Shown one piece after another: positions 1 to 12,411 of a stretch of 64,000 nt of DNA. Positions within the stretch are counted from its first letter, which is position 1, and each line of letters opens with the position of its first letter. The DNA is taken from NCBI GenBank assembly GCA_030272155.1, contig CP126200.1:5406001-5470000 (forward strand). The letters are read 5' to 3'. The notes beneath the pieces are model-generated. The model did no database searches and was not told the DNA's origin. It worked only from the letters and a program-made list of their open reading frames with translations. The position numbers were made by a program, and so were the translations under genes. This DNA is from Tetradesmus obliquus. Its lineage: Eukaryota > Chlorophyta > Chlorophyceae > Sphaeropleales > Scenedesmaceae.

Positions 1-1863
1 CGGTGCAGCAGCAGATGGAGAGACAGTGAGCTGACGGAGCTGCGGCTGCTGCCACCATGTGCAGGAACATTCAAAACATACAAACTGCCTGCCTGCTGCT
101 GCTGCTGCTGGAGACCTCCAGCTGCTAGCTGCCGCGTCCTTGCACCACCTGCACCGCTGCCCCTCCCACAAGCAATGCCCTCTCGCCTCGCACACTTACA
201 TCCTTTGTATGCATGCATGCATGCACGTCTCCTGCTGCACCTGCGTCCATCATGGCCTGGCTCTTTAAGCAGTGCTGCCACGCCTCCACTGTCCTCTCCA
301 CTCATGCATGCAAGTGCTCAGCAACTCATTTCCTAGGCACGCATGCACACGTCAGCAGCAGCCCTGTTGCCCGCACCTGCGTCCTTGGTTGCCTGGCGCT
401 GGGAGTCGTTGAAGTACGCGGGCACTGTGATGACGGCCTTGTCCACGCTGTCGTTCAGGAACTTGGCGGCATCGCCGGTCAGCTTGCGCAGCACCTGCGC
501 GCTGATCTCCTCGGGCGCAAAGTCCTTGCCAGCGTTGGGGCACTTGATTTTCACATTGCCGTTGCCATCCTCAGTGACCTGGCGGTTGGGGTTTGATTGT
601 GTGTTGATTGGCGGTTGGGGAGGCAGGGGCAGGGTGAGTGATGTGATGCAGATGCCGATTGCAACGAGAAGTGACACAGAGTGTGTAGCTTGGTGGAGCG
701 CTGCTGGTTGGGATACGGCTGCTGAATGTACGTGCAGAGCGCAACTGCAGATGCTGCTGGTGCTGTGTGCGCCTCGCCAGGAGGCCGGCTGCAGGCGGTG
801 TGCAGCTGCTGTGACGTTTCAATTGACTGCAGCAGGGGCGGCTTAGTGCCGCGATGCACTTGCAAGCAAGCTGATCGGGCAGGATACAGCTGCCAGCTGG
901 TCAAGCTGCTTGCATGCATGCAGCCTGGCTCATCAGGAGTGCCTCTGTGTGGTTGAGCGATGAACCGTAACCAGTAGCAACCAAATACAGAGGAACCTGT
1001 TATCATAGTCGCATAGTTAGAATAGTCGCATAGTTGAAATGATTGTTGCTGGCTGTCAATGGGAGCTGAAAATGGACCATCACTGCATGCATGCATGGCA
1101 GGACAGCAGAAGCAGCAGCGGAACACCTCAGCCTCCCCAGGCCTCTAGTCAGGCCATCAGGCCAGTATACTCACCACATATGGGACCTGCTTGCACTCCT
1201 CGGTCACCTCGCTCATGCGCCTGCCCACAAAACGCTTCACTGAGAAGAAAGTGTTCTCTGGGTTGACAACAGCCTGGCGTTTGGCAATCTGCACGCAGCA
1301 ACAGCAGCGTTGTCAGCGCTGAGCTTGCCAGCATGGTTTGACTGTACGTTTGGGTACGCAACAGAATACAACGCTGCTGAATGCCTGCTGCAGCCAGCAG
1401 GGCATGCCACTCTGACGTCCTGCTTCAGCGAAACGAACGCCAACGCGTGCGAAAGGCCTCACCTGGCCAACCAGGCGGTCGCCGGTCTTTGTGAATGCAA
1501 CCACGGAAGGCGTGGTGCGGCCACCCTCAGCGTTTGTAATGATGGTTGGCTTGCCACCCTCCATTGCTGCCACTGCTGAGTTGGTGGTGCCCAGGTCGAT
1601 GCCCACCACCTGCAACAGCGCAATCGATCACATTTATTGAATTATCTGTCTTGCATGTGCCGCTGCTGGCTGTCTATGCCTGGCAAGGAAGTATCCATGC
1701 GCTAGCAGGGAGGAACCGTGCGTGGGTAATGCTGTGGTGGGCGCACCTTCTCGCAGCGCACGCTCATTGCTCCACGAGAGAACGCATTGACCTTGCGGCT
1801 GCGTGAAATGACGGGGTTGCCGCGAACGGCCTGCCGGCTGCCTGCGAGTGTCCTGGACTGCAT
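1..1863 (-). CDS. HSP70B: Plastid HSP70 (DnaK-type chaperone), 5' part, runs off left edge
   Basis: Four exons are visible: 1747..1863, 1463..1609, 1175..1288 and 377..578. All junctions keep frame, and the next exon must lie left of base 1. Exon 1 encodes a 39-residue basic, Ser/Arg-rich leader (starts [11 protein letters not shown], ends RCEK), typical of an algal plastid transit peptide. Exon 2 opens with the ATP-phosphate loop [19 protein letters not shown] and continues to [10 protein letters not shown]. Exon 3 carries [15 protein letters not shown], and exon 4 carries [21 protein letters not shown]. These are the standard order and spacing of the DnaK/HSP70 nucleotide-binding domain. 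The eukaryotic gene structure and the leader point to the stromal chaperone that folds imported proteins and works with J-proteins and GrpE. Roughly the last two thirds of the protein is absent. I could not identify a clear heat-shock element upstream. Family assignment is firm; plastid location is inferred from the leader and sequence type. Confidence 0.93.
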
Positions 1864-3890
1864 GTCTGCTGTTTGCTGTGTGACTAAGTGTGGCTACTTA
1901 TCGACTTGTAAACTTGAGTCGTCGCTTTGTGAGTACAGATCAAAGCACACTGCGCACAGCAGGCCCCAATAAAAGGCAGACACTCCTGGCGAGCAGAACA
2001 CTCCAGAGATGACAGGCACAATTTGTGGTGCCAGAGAGCCCTAGATGACACTCGAAGCAGTGGTTAGCAATAATATCCATGCACCTGTTGCCAGCATGTA
2101 CTTTGCTTTCTTGGTGCATGCCCTGCCTGATGAAAGGACGCTGGTGGAGAGTATGCTGTCGCATGCATGCCACAAGGTCTGCTGACCGGTGTCTTGACAT
2201 CATTCGATATAATCATTATCAATTATTAGTATATCAGGTCTTATACTTCCGAACTATGCACCAGGTGCATGCAACGGTTGCACTGTACAGCAACAGCTGC
2301 TGCATGTGGCCTTGTTGAAACATCTACCATCGCTTAGCATTAGGCTATGCATGCTTAGGAAGCCGTGCAGTTAGATGCACTTGGGTTGGATGCTTCAGAG
2401 CTGCGAAATGCTGCCAGGTGGCAGCCCAGCTGTGAGGCACAGGTGAGCACACCACTGCCATGCAGCAGGAGCGGCTTGCTTGCTTTGCTTTGTCTGCCCC
2501 TGCCTCATTGAGCCTGCCTGTTAGACCTGTTTTAGGGACCTCTTTCAGATGCACAGATGAGACAGTGCATCTGCAGACGTGGACATGAATAGAAGTAGCA
2601 AATGTCACAGTTCAACACGCTGCAGAACAACCATCATATGTTGAAGTATGACCAGCAGCCATGCACATCCCTCATTTGGCAAGGAAGCCGCAGCATAGCA
2701 CACAACACATTGCATTGCGTCAGGCTCCTGGCTAACATGCAGCCGGTGGTGAGAATACAAGCATGATTTACACGTGCACATGTGTGCAAAATTCAGGCAG
2801 TGGCAGCGGCAGCCACAGCTGTTCATATATGTTTCAAACCCTGACAAGTTGTCCAGGTGTCAGCCGCAACAATCAATTGTCTGCAGACCCATAATCGATG
2901 CCAAGAATGTCCATAGTAGTGCAGTGCTGCAGCACGGGATGGCTGCAGTCACCTCAGGATGCGTAGGGTGCAACCGTTGCTCCATCAACCCATGTACATG
3001 TTGCCGTGCCACAGCTGCGTGGCAGCCACAGCAACCATGGGCACAACACACACGGTTTACAAGTACAGCAACACACTGAACACAGTGGCCTCAGATGCTT
3101 GCTGCATATGTGGCTTTCTGCAGTGCACATCCAGCATGAGCATGATGCACCAGGCTGGCGTCCAGGACATGCCACAGACTGGGCGGCAGCCACCCTGCAC
3201 AACACACACGGCGTGCAAGCTGCAGCAGCGCAGCACACTGACCTCAGCTGTATGCATGCGTGGCTGCCTCAGGGGTGCCTGCAGCACGGAAACTCTGCAC
3301 CAGGCTGGCGCCCAGAAGTGGCTTGCAGATGCTGTGCGGTGCAAAGCTGCCACTGCGCCAAGTGCACCGCAGCAATGGCACGACCTGTGGTGGAGCACCA
3401 GCAGCAACTGTTTATAACCTGGGCCCGCTGGCGAGCGCGTTGCTTCCATAGCTGATGACATGCAGCCCGGCAGCTGAAGGACAGCAAGTGGAAGCCGGCT
3501 GCGCCGACAAGGAAGGACAACAGCTGGGCTAGCTGCTCGCAACTACCTCACCAGAAACAAACATCACACTGCATTGCCTATGGCAGCACTATTCTAGACG
3601 CACTTGCCACTGTGGACTGACGCCGTCATACTGGTCATCATCAGCGCGGGTGGTCCACGAGGATGCAGCACTCAATCCCGCAGTGCAGCAACAGCGGCAT
3701 CATGTTGCTGCTGCTGCGCTGACAGTTGGTCCAGCTGCTTGCGACTGCCTCCACACCGTGCATCCACAACAGTCATCGATGCTGCGCTGCCCACGCAACC
3801 AACAAAAAACACATCACGCTTCTGCCCACGCCATCATACGTGAACTAAGCGACCTGTTCAATAGAAACTCAACCCCACATTGCCGCCGCG
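1864..3890. other. Gene-poor stretch with diverged tandem duplications
   Basis: I see no convincing gene. About 3041-3190 and 3198-3330 are diverged tandem copies of a roughly 157-bp unit; both contain CACAACACACACGG and CACCAGGCTGGCG. At 3642-3666 there is a diverged copy of the end of the SpoVS-like gene's last exon (the real one is at 3891-3915). Confidence 0.5.
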
Positions 3891-5323
3891 TCAGCGCAGG
3901 CGGTCCACGTGTATGTGGAACTTGATTGCGTTGAGCTCGCCGCCCGCCTTCTGCACCTTTACAAACTCTGGCCAGGCGCGGATGTCCTTTCCATCCCCCT
4001 CCAGGTACAGCCGCGTCTGCCCGATGGCCATCACCTGAGAGTGTTGTTTGTGATTTGGCAGGGGCACATGACACAGCACATGACATAAGGCAGGTGAGAA
4101 AGCGGGTGGGATGATGTCAAGAGGCAGAGGTGTGCAGGAATAGGCGCGACGGAACACAGCTGCAGCTGGCCGATGGCCATCACCTGGCGACACAGCAGCA
4201 CACGGCACACGCGAAGCACAGGTGGCGATAGTGAGAAGCTGTCAGCTGCGTCTGCCCGATGGCCACCACCTGTATGGCGCGGGGTGGGTGCCACGGCATA
4301 GCACACGGCACATGAAGGTGCGCAGCTATGCTTTTACCATGCTTAGAATCGACTAATTTATATGACCGGTGATGGCAGGCGGGAGGATGTCAGGGGAGAT
4401 ACTTGAGAATGAAAAGCGATGCACGATCGACGCACGTGACGCTGGCAGCTGCTGCATGTTGCTGACGTGCAACCACCGCACATGCAAACAGAGCAAGCAC
4501 CACAGCCACTGTCCCCCTCACCGCGTTAAATACCCCGTCCATGCCGATGCCCACCATGCGCATCACTGAAACAAACAAACAAATAAGCGCAGCACCAGCA
4601 GCACCAGCAGCAGCAGCAGCAGCAGCGCGCTCACCGCGTTGGAGACTGCGTCCATGCCAATGCCCACCAGGCACACCGCGGCGTCCTCCCTGCAGCGGCC
4701 CGCCAGCGCCCCGGCCACCACTGTGGGCTGGCTGGTGCCAGACACCTGGCCAGCACAGCACGGCAGGCAGATTGCAGGCACAAGTCAAAGCGCCGGCAGT
4801 GCAGGCAGTTTATTGCGCCTCTTGAGCGCGACGGCCACCACGGTGGGCTGGCTGGTGCCCAACACCTGGCCAGCGCAAGGAAGGAAAAAGAAGGACAAGA
4901 CAGCACGGCAGGCCAGGGCAGAGCATGTGGGCAGGTCAGCGCAGAGCACGGCGGGCAGCAGGCGAGCATCTGAACATGCCGGGCGTAGCTGCAGCTTGCG
5001 CAGGCTTGCTGCGGCCGTGGCTGCAGGGCTGCTGCCATGTGACACTCAGCTGCTGCGCAATGCACGTCCCGCTGCTCTGTGTCAGCTCTCATGCAGCGGC
5101 ACCTGAATGACGATGCAATGCATGTTGATGCGCAGCGCTCGTCACACCTCAGCCAGCCCTGGCACGCCGCTGTGGATGCTGCAGGCAGGCGCTTGCCTCT
5201 AAGCAACTGGCAGGTCACCCCACAGCAGCTGCTGCTGCATGCAAAGTGCTCTTGCTGCTTCTGCTGCTGCTGCATGTAAGCGCTCGTGGCTGCTGCTGCT
5301 GCTGCTGCATGCAAGCTCTCATA

Positions 5324-5376
<53 letters not shown>

Positions 5377-6707
5377 GCCTCACCGACAGCTCCACCGCGC
5401 CCTGCAGCGGCACCCATCTGCTGTTGGGGTGCTTGCTGAGGTACAGTGCCACACTGGGCCGGTCAGGGGTGCCGCCCTCGCGGAAGGCCGTCTGGAAGGT
5501 CAGCTCGATCTGCTGCTCCGCCAGGTAGCCTGAGGGTGACCCGTGTGTTATGATGGTATTTTTGCAGCACAAGACAGCCGGCGGTGTCGTGCGGTGCGAG
5601 GTCCAGTGTTGTTCGTAGTGGTGGTGTGTTGAGGTGCGGGGAGTTGTACCAGGGAGGTGGTGAGGTGGCGAGCAAGAGTGCAGCGGAAGCAAGGGCAAGC
5701 GGGGCGGGGTGCCAAGGGGGTGAGGGGGGCAACAGCAGCGGTGGGAGGTGCTAGGAGGCTGGAGATGTTGCAGCCAGCAGGCGATGGGAGTGTTGCACAC
5801 AGTGATGTCAGCAGCTGGATGAGATGTGGAGAGGCTGCACGTGTCTGGCATGACTGGCATGCTGGCATGTGTGTTGATGGGCGGGTGTGCAGGCGACATG
5901 CGCTGCTGCTGCTGTTGAGAGTGAAACACAATGGACCGCTGAAGATGTGAAACAGGCTACTGCCTACAAGCTTATGCTTGCTGCAGCGTGCTGGTCAGTG
6001 TATGCTGTTAGACTGCTGTGCTGTAGCGCCTTGTGATCTGCAGTCTGCCTGCAGGCACTGTGCTACTGCAGCATACACACATGTGCGGATCGCACCTTTC
6101 AAGCATGAGCACAAACCAACACATCCGACAGCAAAACGCAAGCATTCACAAGATCACAACAATCATGTGCGCTGCTGCAATGCCAGGTGCAGCAGCTACC
6201 TTGTACAGCCTGATCTGCAGCCTGCTGCCTGCAGGAACCACTTAGCACTGCCCTGACAGCGCCACCAAACTTCTCATATGCTATGCAGCTGCGTTGCTCA
6301 CCCCTTGCGATGCAAATGGCCTTGACTGCCTGGTTGATGCATTTCGTGCCGATAGTGAGCATGGCTGGTGCTGGGTTGTCCCTGCATGTGTGCGCCAGCT
6401 TGCCAGCAACCTTACGAGGATCACTTTCTCCCGATACCTTTACGAAGTTAGACATGCCTTGCGGCAGGCCTGCGATACCTGCTGCTGCTGCCAGGCCACC
6501 AGCCTGCGGGCCTGCCATGGCCGCTGCTGCTGCTCGTTGCTGTTGTGCTGCTATAGCTGCTCGTGCTGCGGCCTCGGCAGCTGCTTGGATGGCTGCTTGC
6601 GTGGCTGCATCCAAGACTGACGACGCTGGTGCTGGATGCGCAGCTGTGGGCCGTGAGTACGGATTCCTCTTGTCTATCTCATTTGATCGTCGTTCCGGGC
6701 CTGGCAT
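3891..6707 (-). CDS. Protein with two SpoVS-like domains
   Basis: Four exons give a 268-residue protein: 6302..6707, 5384..5529, 4635..4745 and 3891..4034. Phases match at every junction. Residues 1-90 are Ala/Gln-rich and low in complexity. The first SpoVS-like domain starts near residue 97 with FVKVSGESDPRKVAGKLA, includes GTKCINQAVKAICIARGYLA, and spans the exon 1/2 junction. The second starts VSGTSQPTVVAGALAGR, includes GIGMDAVSNAVMAIGQTRLY, and ends with the hydrophobic strand NAIKFHIHVDRLR just before the stop. Bacterial SpoVS is a single domain of about 86 residues, with V-x-S-N/S-P-x-x-V-A-G-A-L-A near the start and a central N-Q-A-V-K-A-V-A-I-A-R-G; both halves match that plan. SpoVS affects spore coat and engulfment in Bacillus and has an Alba-like nucleic-acid-binding fold, so binding is possible but unproven here. 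An in-frame ATG at 6782 could give a longer start. Introns contain partial copies of exon ends (see findings). Confidence 0.75.
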
Positions 6708-8952
6708 GCTTGCTGCTGCTGATCCGAGGGCTGGCCAAGGGAGGGTGACAGCAAGGATACTGAGCTCGTACGTGTGGAACACTGTGTCTGCTTGCTCGAC
6801 CCTCTTGATCAGCTAAATAGTCATCAACACTTTGTGGCTCTGGCGTGTGTTGGAGTACAGCATGATGCTAGCACTGCTTGGACCCTAAGCACTAGGCCCT
6901 GCTGTCATGACATTAACCGCGCTTCCAAAGTTTGCTCAGCAGCCCCTAGAAAGGACATGCGCATCACACTGAGCTGCGAGCCATCTGACCAATTACCTCC
7001 CGAGTGCAAGCATTACTCGCGAGCAGATGTTGATGAAATGTGTGTTACACATTCACAGCACCATCCAACTGGTGCATGCGCTCCCAGCCATGACACGGCA
7101 GCCTTGCATCAAACCCACACCAGCAGCAACATGAATTGCATGTATGACTGATGCTGGCGTGCAAGCACACGTACGCCGACAGACTCTGTGTTCCAGCTGC
7201 ATGACAGCTGCCCTGGCATATGTACCACATGTAGTGCTAGTAGCAGTGCACAGCGCTGTGCAGGCTAGCCTGCAGCATGACATGCACTGCAGCAGGCATG
7301 TGTCCATGCCGTCATGGTGCTTCATTGCACAACAGGCGCAGCTGCTGCGGCAGTCCACACCGTGCAGCAAATAAGCAGCGCCTGTCACCCCTGTCAATCC
7401 CTTCGCAACAGCACCTGTAGTCAGCACATCACCCAGCACAGCCAGTGCTGAAATCCGCCTATGACAGCCATGTTCAAATGGCCCCCTCAAGCCAGCTCGT
7501 ACAAGTACCCCAACCATCTGCGCCACGATACTATACAACAGCAACACACACAAACCGTGCAGCAGCAAGTACAAACAAGGCGGCTGCGGCCCTGGTGCAG
7601 CACACAACAAAACGCACCCTTTACAACAAACAGCAGACATTGCCGCTTGCTCTTTGCTGAAGTTCATGCAACTGTTTGGCTGACTCACAGTTGAATCCTG
7701 CTAGCAATTGAGATCCTGCCTGCTGAACCAGCATGGCCTCAGCGCACAGGAGACAGCCAAGGTCAACCGCCAGGCCACGCAGGCTGCTGCCTGCTGCACG
7801 CTGAAGCCACTGCACATGGTAATCGCCAGCAGCTGCAACGGCGATGTATTGATCCTGTTCAGATCCAAAAGTCGCACTCGCTCGCCGCCCGCAAGGTGGA
7901 GCTGGTCCTGCTGATCACATGCAGATGCACGCCATGCGCCCAAGGTCATGCCTGACCACAGGCATATATGTGCATGTGGCTGCGCCCACACCGTGCCCGC
8001 AGGGGCAGCGGCAGCAAGCAAGCAGTTGCCAATGGTCCCAGCAAGTGGCCCAGGCACACAGGCTTGGTGCGCATCAGCGGCATCAGTCACCACTGATGTT
8101 GGCAAGGCGGTACACAAGCAGAAACTCTGAAAAATCCATGTTAACAAGCTTGGGTGTGCATCATCTCTGCAAGGTGCCTGCCACAGGACAGTACGTCGCC
8201 AGCCATAACCACCTAGCAGGCAATGCTGCATGTCAACAAGTCGTTCATTATGTTTGTGAGCCTTGACAGCCTTTCCCAAAGCCGCAAGCACTGCCAGTAC
8301 ACTATGTCACAGCCTGTGGGAAGCACACACCAGCCAATGCATTGCCACACCTGTAAACACACATGCAGTGCATCATGCAGGCACACCTGTTGTGCAGGTT
8401 GGCAGGCCTGTTCCAGCAACGGCTACTTCAAGGTTTCCAAGGCTACCACAGTAAATAACGGCGCATAAAGGTAGGAAGATTAACTGCAAACCAGGCACAG
8501 ATGCAACCCCAAAACAGACCCTCAACAAGCACATGGCCTGATGGTAGCTCTGTGTCTTTATGATCACCAGGCGGCCTGCCAAGCGTAACTGCAACAGAGT
8601 CACTGCCTCTGCTGCTGCTGCCGCATGCCCTGCTGCACTGCAGCAACAGCAGCTGCTGCTAAGGTCGACAACAATGCCTGCCACACGACCACCAGGAGGC
8701 GCTGCAAAAGGCTGCTAGCTAATGCACAGAAACAAGCAAAAACATCCGCGCACAGCGGCAGCTGCAGCCGCTGCAAACCAAAGCCCTGCCTATAGGAAAC
8801 AAGTTGACCGATGCTGCCGTCCCGGGTCCTGCGCTGGCACACAGCCAAGCGGATGATCGCCGCTAAATAGATCTGCGGCTGCAGAGCCTTTGCCAGGCAC
8901 GCGCGACTGAACCCTGCTGCTGCTGCTGCTGCTGCAGCTGCTGCTGCGGGTG
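6708..8952. other. Intergenic stretch, no gene recognised
   Basis: Open frames here are short and Cys/His/Gln-rich, as expected from CTG/CAG-rich DNA. I found no exon with a recognisable domain and no tRNA-like cloverleaf. Confidence 0.5.
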
Positions 8953-9761
8953 TCACCGCACGACGCCGTTGTGTGAGCCCATGCCGTGCAGCGTCTGCAT
9001 GTTGAACTCGGGGTAAGCCGGGCCCCCGTGATCAATGTTGTCAATGCCTGCCAGCTCCGTCAGCTGGTCCACGCGCAGCAGGTTCAGCCGCCGCAGCACA
9101 AAGAACAGCGCCGCAGCCGCCACGCCGCCCACGGCCAGCGTGAGCGTGATGGCTGCGGCAGCAGCAGCAGAAGCAGAGCGCAAGGTAGGCTGAGCAGCTG
9201 TGATGCCGGTACAGCATGTAGGCACTAGTGGCAGCCGGGCTGCGCTGCCTGCTGCTATGCCAGCACTAACACCAGGTATGTGCATGAGTATGTGTGCACT
9301 CTGACGTACAGACACCACCTCACACTGTCGCAGCGCTCCACAAACAGGGCGCGCTGCGCCCTTCATACATAAACCACGCGCCGCTGTCCCCCACTCGTCT
9401 AGCAGCTCTACGCTCCACGCAACAGGCCCCATCAGCAGCCGCCCCCCCCCACTCACCCAGCACCTGCATGCCCAGCTGTGCCCAACGCTTGACTTGAAGT
9501 GCCTTCGCCACTAACTATGCACAAACATTTCACCAAAACAACCACCGCGGCCACTCACCCAGCACTTGTATGCCCAGCTGTGCCCAACCCGCGGTGCTGT
9601 AGAAGAGCCCGCCGCAGCTGCCCCCTGTGAGCAGCGCCACGTGGTGCGGCTTGGCCATGAAGCTCAGCAGCAGCAGCCCAGCCACGCCGTTGACCAGGTG
9701 CACCGCGCTGCTATCAAGCGGGTCATCAATGCCTAGCCGCAGCTGCAAGGAATGAGAGAGG

Positions 9762-9807
<46 letters not shown>

Positions 9808-11318
9808 CAAGGTGAGGGTCCAGCCACGCCGTTGACCAGGTGCACTGCTGAGGAGTCCAGTGAGTCATCAATGCCCAGCCGCAGCTGCAAGGAATGAGAG
9901 AGAGAGGGGCAGAGCAGCAGCACCACACGGTGAGGGCCCGCTACGCCGTTGACCAGGTGCAATGCCAAAAAGTCCAGCGGGGTGTGAATGCCCAGCAGCA
10001 GCGCTGTAATAGAAGTATTGTGATTGGGCATATCAAGGCTATAGAGGGCAGAGCACCTTCTCACATGCCGCTGGTCAGCTCACCAGCGCGTGTGATGACA
10101 GCGGGTACACCACGCCCGCAATGAGCCCGCACACCGCTGCCGCCCAGGGGTCCACGAAGCCGCAGATGCCCGTCACGATGACCAGCCCTGACAGCACGCC
10201 GTTGCAGCACACGCGCAGGTCGTACGTGCCTGCAGGCAGGGTGTTGACACACAGCGCGTGACTTATTGCAATGATCAGGCAGGTTTGCAAACAAGCCCCC
10301 AAGGGTGAGGGTCAGCTGCATGTGTGTGGGGTGCATCGTCATCCTGAAGATGCGTGCGCTGCATGCAGCAGCACGTTCACTGCTGGCTGCCGGCTGTCGT
10401 CCGCCTGCTAGCACAACCTCAACGCAGGAGGCAAGGCAGCATATTTAAGCAAGCCAACAACAACATATGTACATTGCTCAGAAGCGGTACATCAGTATCA
10501 GGGTACAGTTACATCCAAGCCCCAATATCAGTATTGTGAAAATGTGCTGTGCTGGCCTGTCACCCGGCTCACCTGACCACCAGCAAGCCACTGCCAGGGA
10601 AGCCAGCCCCGCTGAGCTGGCACTGAGTGTGTCCAGCAGCAACAACTCAGTCAAGTGGATCGGTGCATTCAAAACTCAACACATCTCGTTCAAGTCAAAC
10701 GGGGCTCACCTGACCACCAGCAGGCCACCGCCAAGCTGGCCAGCCCCGCGCTGCTCGCGCTGAGTGTGGTGTTCATGGCCACCAGCTGCACCGCATTGCT
10801 GGGGGCAGTCGGCTGGTACACGTACACGCTGCCGCTGTTGAAGCCGAACCAGCCAAACCATAGCATGAACGTGCCCAGCGTGACGAACGCCATGTCGTGC
10901 CCGGGCAGGTCTTTCACTGCGCCGTCGTCAAAGCGGCCTAGGCGGGGGCCTACTGCGATGGCCCCGATGAGGCCAAACAGGCCACCTGCAGCACGCACGG
11001 CAGCAGCAGCAGCAGTAGTAATTGGGGTGCACATCGAAGGCGCTTGCGGCTTCTGAAGCAGCGCCTGCCAGCAGTGCAGGCACTATTCAAGGGCCAGCAA
11101 CTGCAACAGCTGGACGGACCATCAAGTCTGCTATCTTTGAAGATGGTGGTGCACCACACACATGCACTTACACCACTCTCTGTGCTAGCCTGCACAGTCG
11201 GTGCTGCTGCCGCTGCTGCCATGCCCAGCCCGCTGCCGTCCCCACGCACCCAGCGCGTGCAGCGCCAGCCCTCCCCGCAGCCCTGCTATCCCTGATATGC
11301 TGAGGAGCACGGCTCGCG

Positions 11319-11363
<45 letters not shown>

Positions 11364-11568
11364 CAGCCCTGCAGAGGCAGCTGAGGCCCCCTGATACCAT
11401 TTACGCACCCAGCGCATGCACTGCCAGCCCTCCTGCAAAGTCCAGCACCCTGCATGGCCCCAGGCTGTTGCTGCTGCTGCTGCCATACCCCGCCCCCTGC
11501 CGTCCATACCCACCTAGCGCGTGCACTGCTAGCCCTCCGCAAAGTCCAGCACCCTGCAGGGCCCCAGG

Positions 11569-11609
<41 letters not shown>

Positions 11610-12370
11610 CGGCCCCCTGCCGTCAACACCCACCTAGCGCGTGCACTGCCAGCCCTCCCGCAAAGTCCAGCACCCTGCATGGCCCCAGGCTGTTGAGCCA
11701 GGAGTAGTCCACCCAGATCCAATGCACCAGCAGCGGGTGCACCAGCGCAGTGATGAGCACCGTGTACAGCGGGTACACCTGTGGAAGCAGGCACAATGCA
11801 CAGTGTTGTAGAGCAGTTGTAAAGCAGACAAGGGTGCACAGGAGCAGCAACTGAAGCAGCGCGTTGACTGGCTTGATGATGTTTGTTGTGAACAGAGTGG
11901 TAAGCTGACATGTGCAATTTAGGCGGCAGCCTCTGCAGTTGAGTTTAACCAGGCACAGCGCAGCCAGCCGCCTCACTGGCACATGTTTGTGCTGTGCTGG
12001 CAGTGATGGTCCAGCATGGACCACAGTGCTAGTTCTTGAATCAACTGACTCACCACCAGGCGCGTGCGCTCCGCTAGGCAGCCGCTGACGATGACGCAGC
12101 AGGCCACTGCAAAGGTGAAGGACAGGAACCAGGGCCGCTGGTGGCCCATGGCCAGGTCGCCCTCGTAGAAGAAGCCCGAGTAGCTGCAGGGGCGGCAGCA
12201 GCAGCAGCAGCACGTTGGGTGCTAGCTATGGCAGCCCTGGCGCAACACGCCTCACACATGCGGGTGTATTAGCGGTATGCCTGCCTTGAACCACTCCTTG
12301 TGGAGGTGTGCTGCTGCAATGTGGGTGCTCACTATGTCAGCAGCCCGCCCTGTCATTGCACCACTAGCAT

Positions 12371-12411
<41 letters not shown>

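Noticed and set aside
1864..2100. Heat-shock elements and TATA box before HSP70B
   Set aside because: I found only a weak TTTTATT stretch and no convincing run of alternating GAA/TTC blocks.
4631..5929. A 432-codon minus-strand open frame over the SpoVS-like gene
   Set aside because: It crosses several clear splice sites, is a low-complexity Ser/Gln/His frame over CTG repeats, and only fragments of it follow the real exons.
11168..11917. A 249-codon open frame across the AMT introns
   Set aside because: It reads through the echo copies and CAG runs as Ala/Ser repeats. The AMT exons are in another arrangement and fully account for conserved sequence here.
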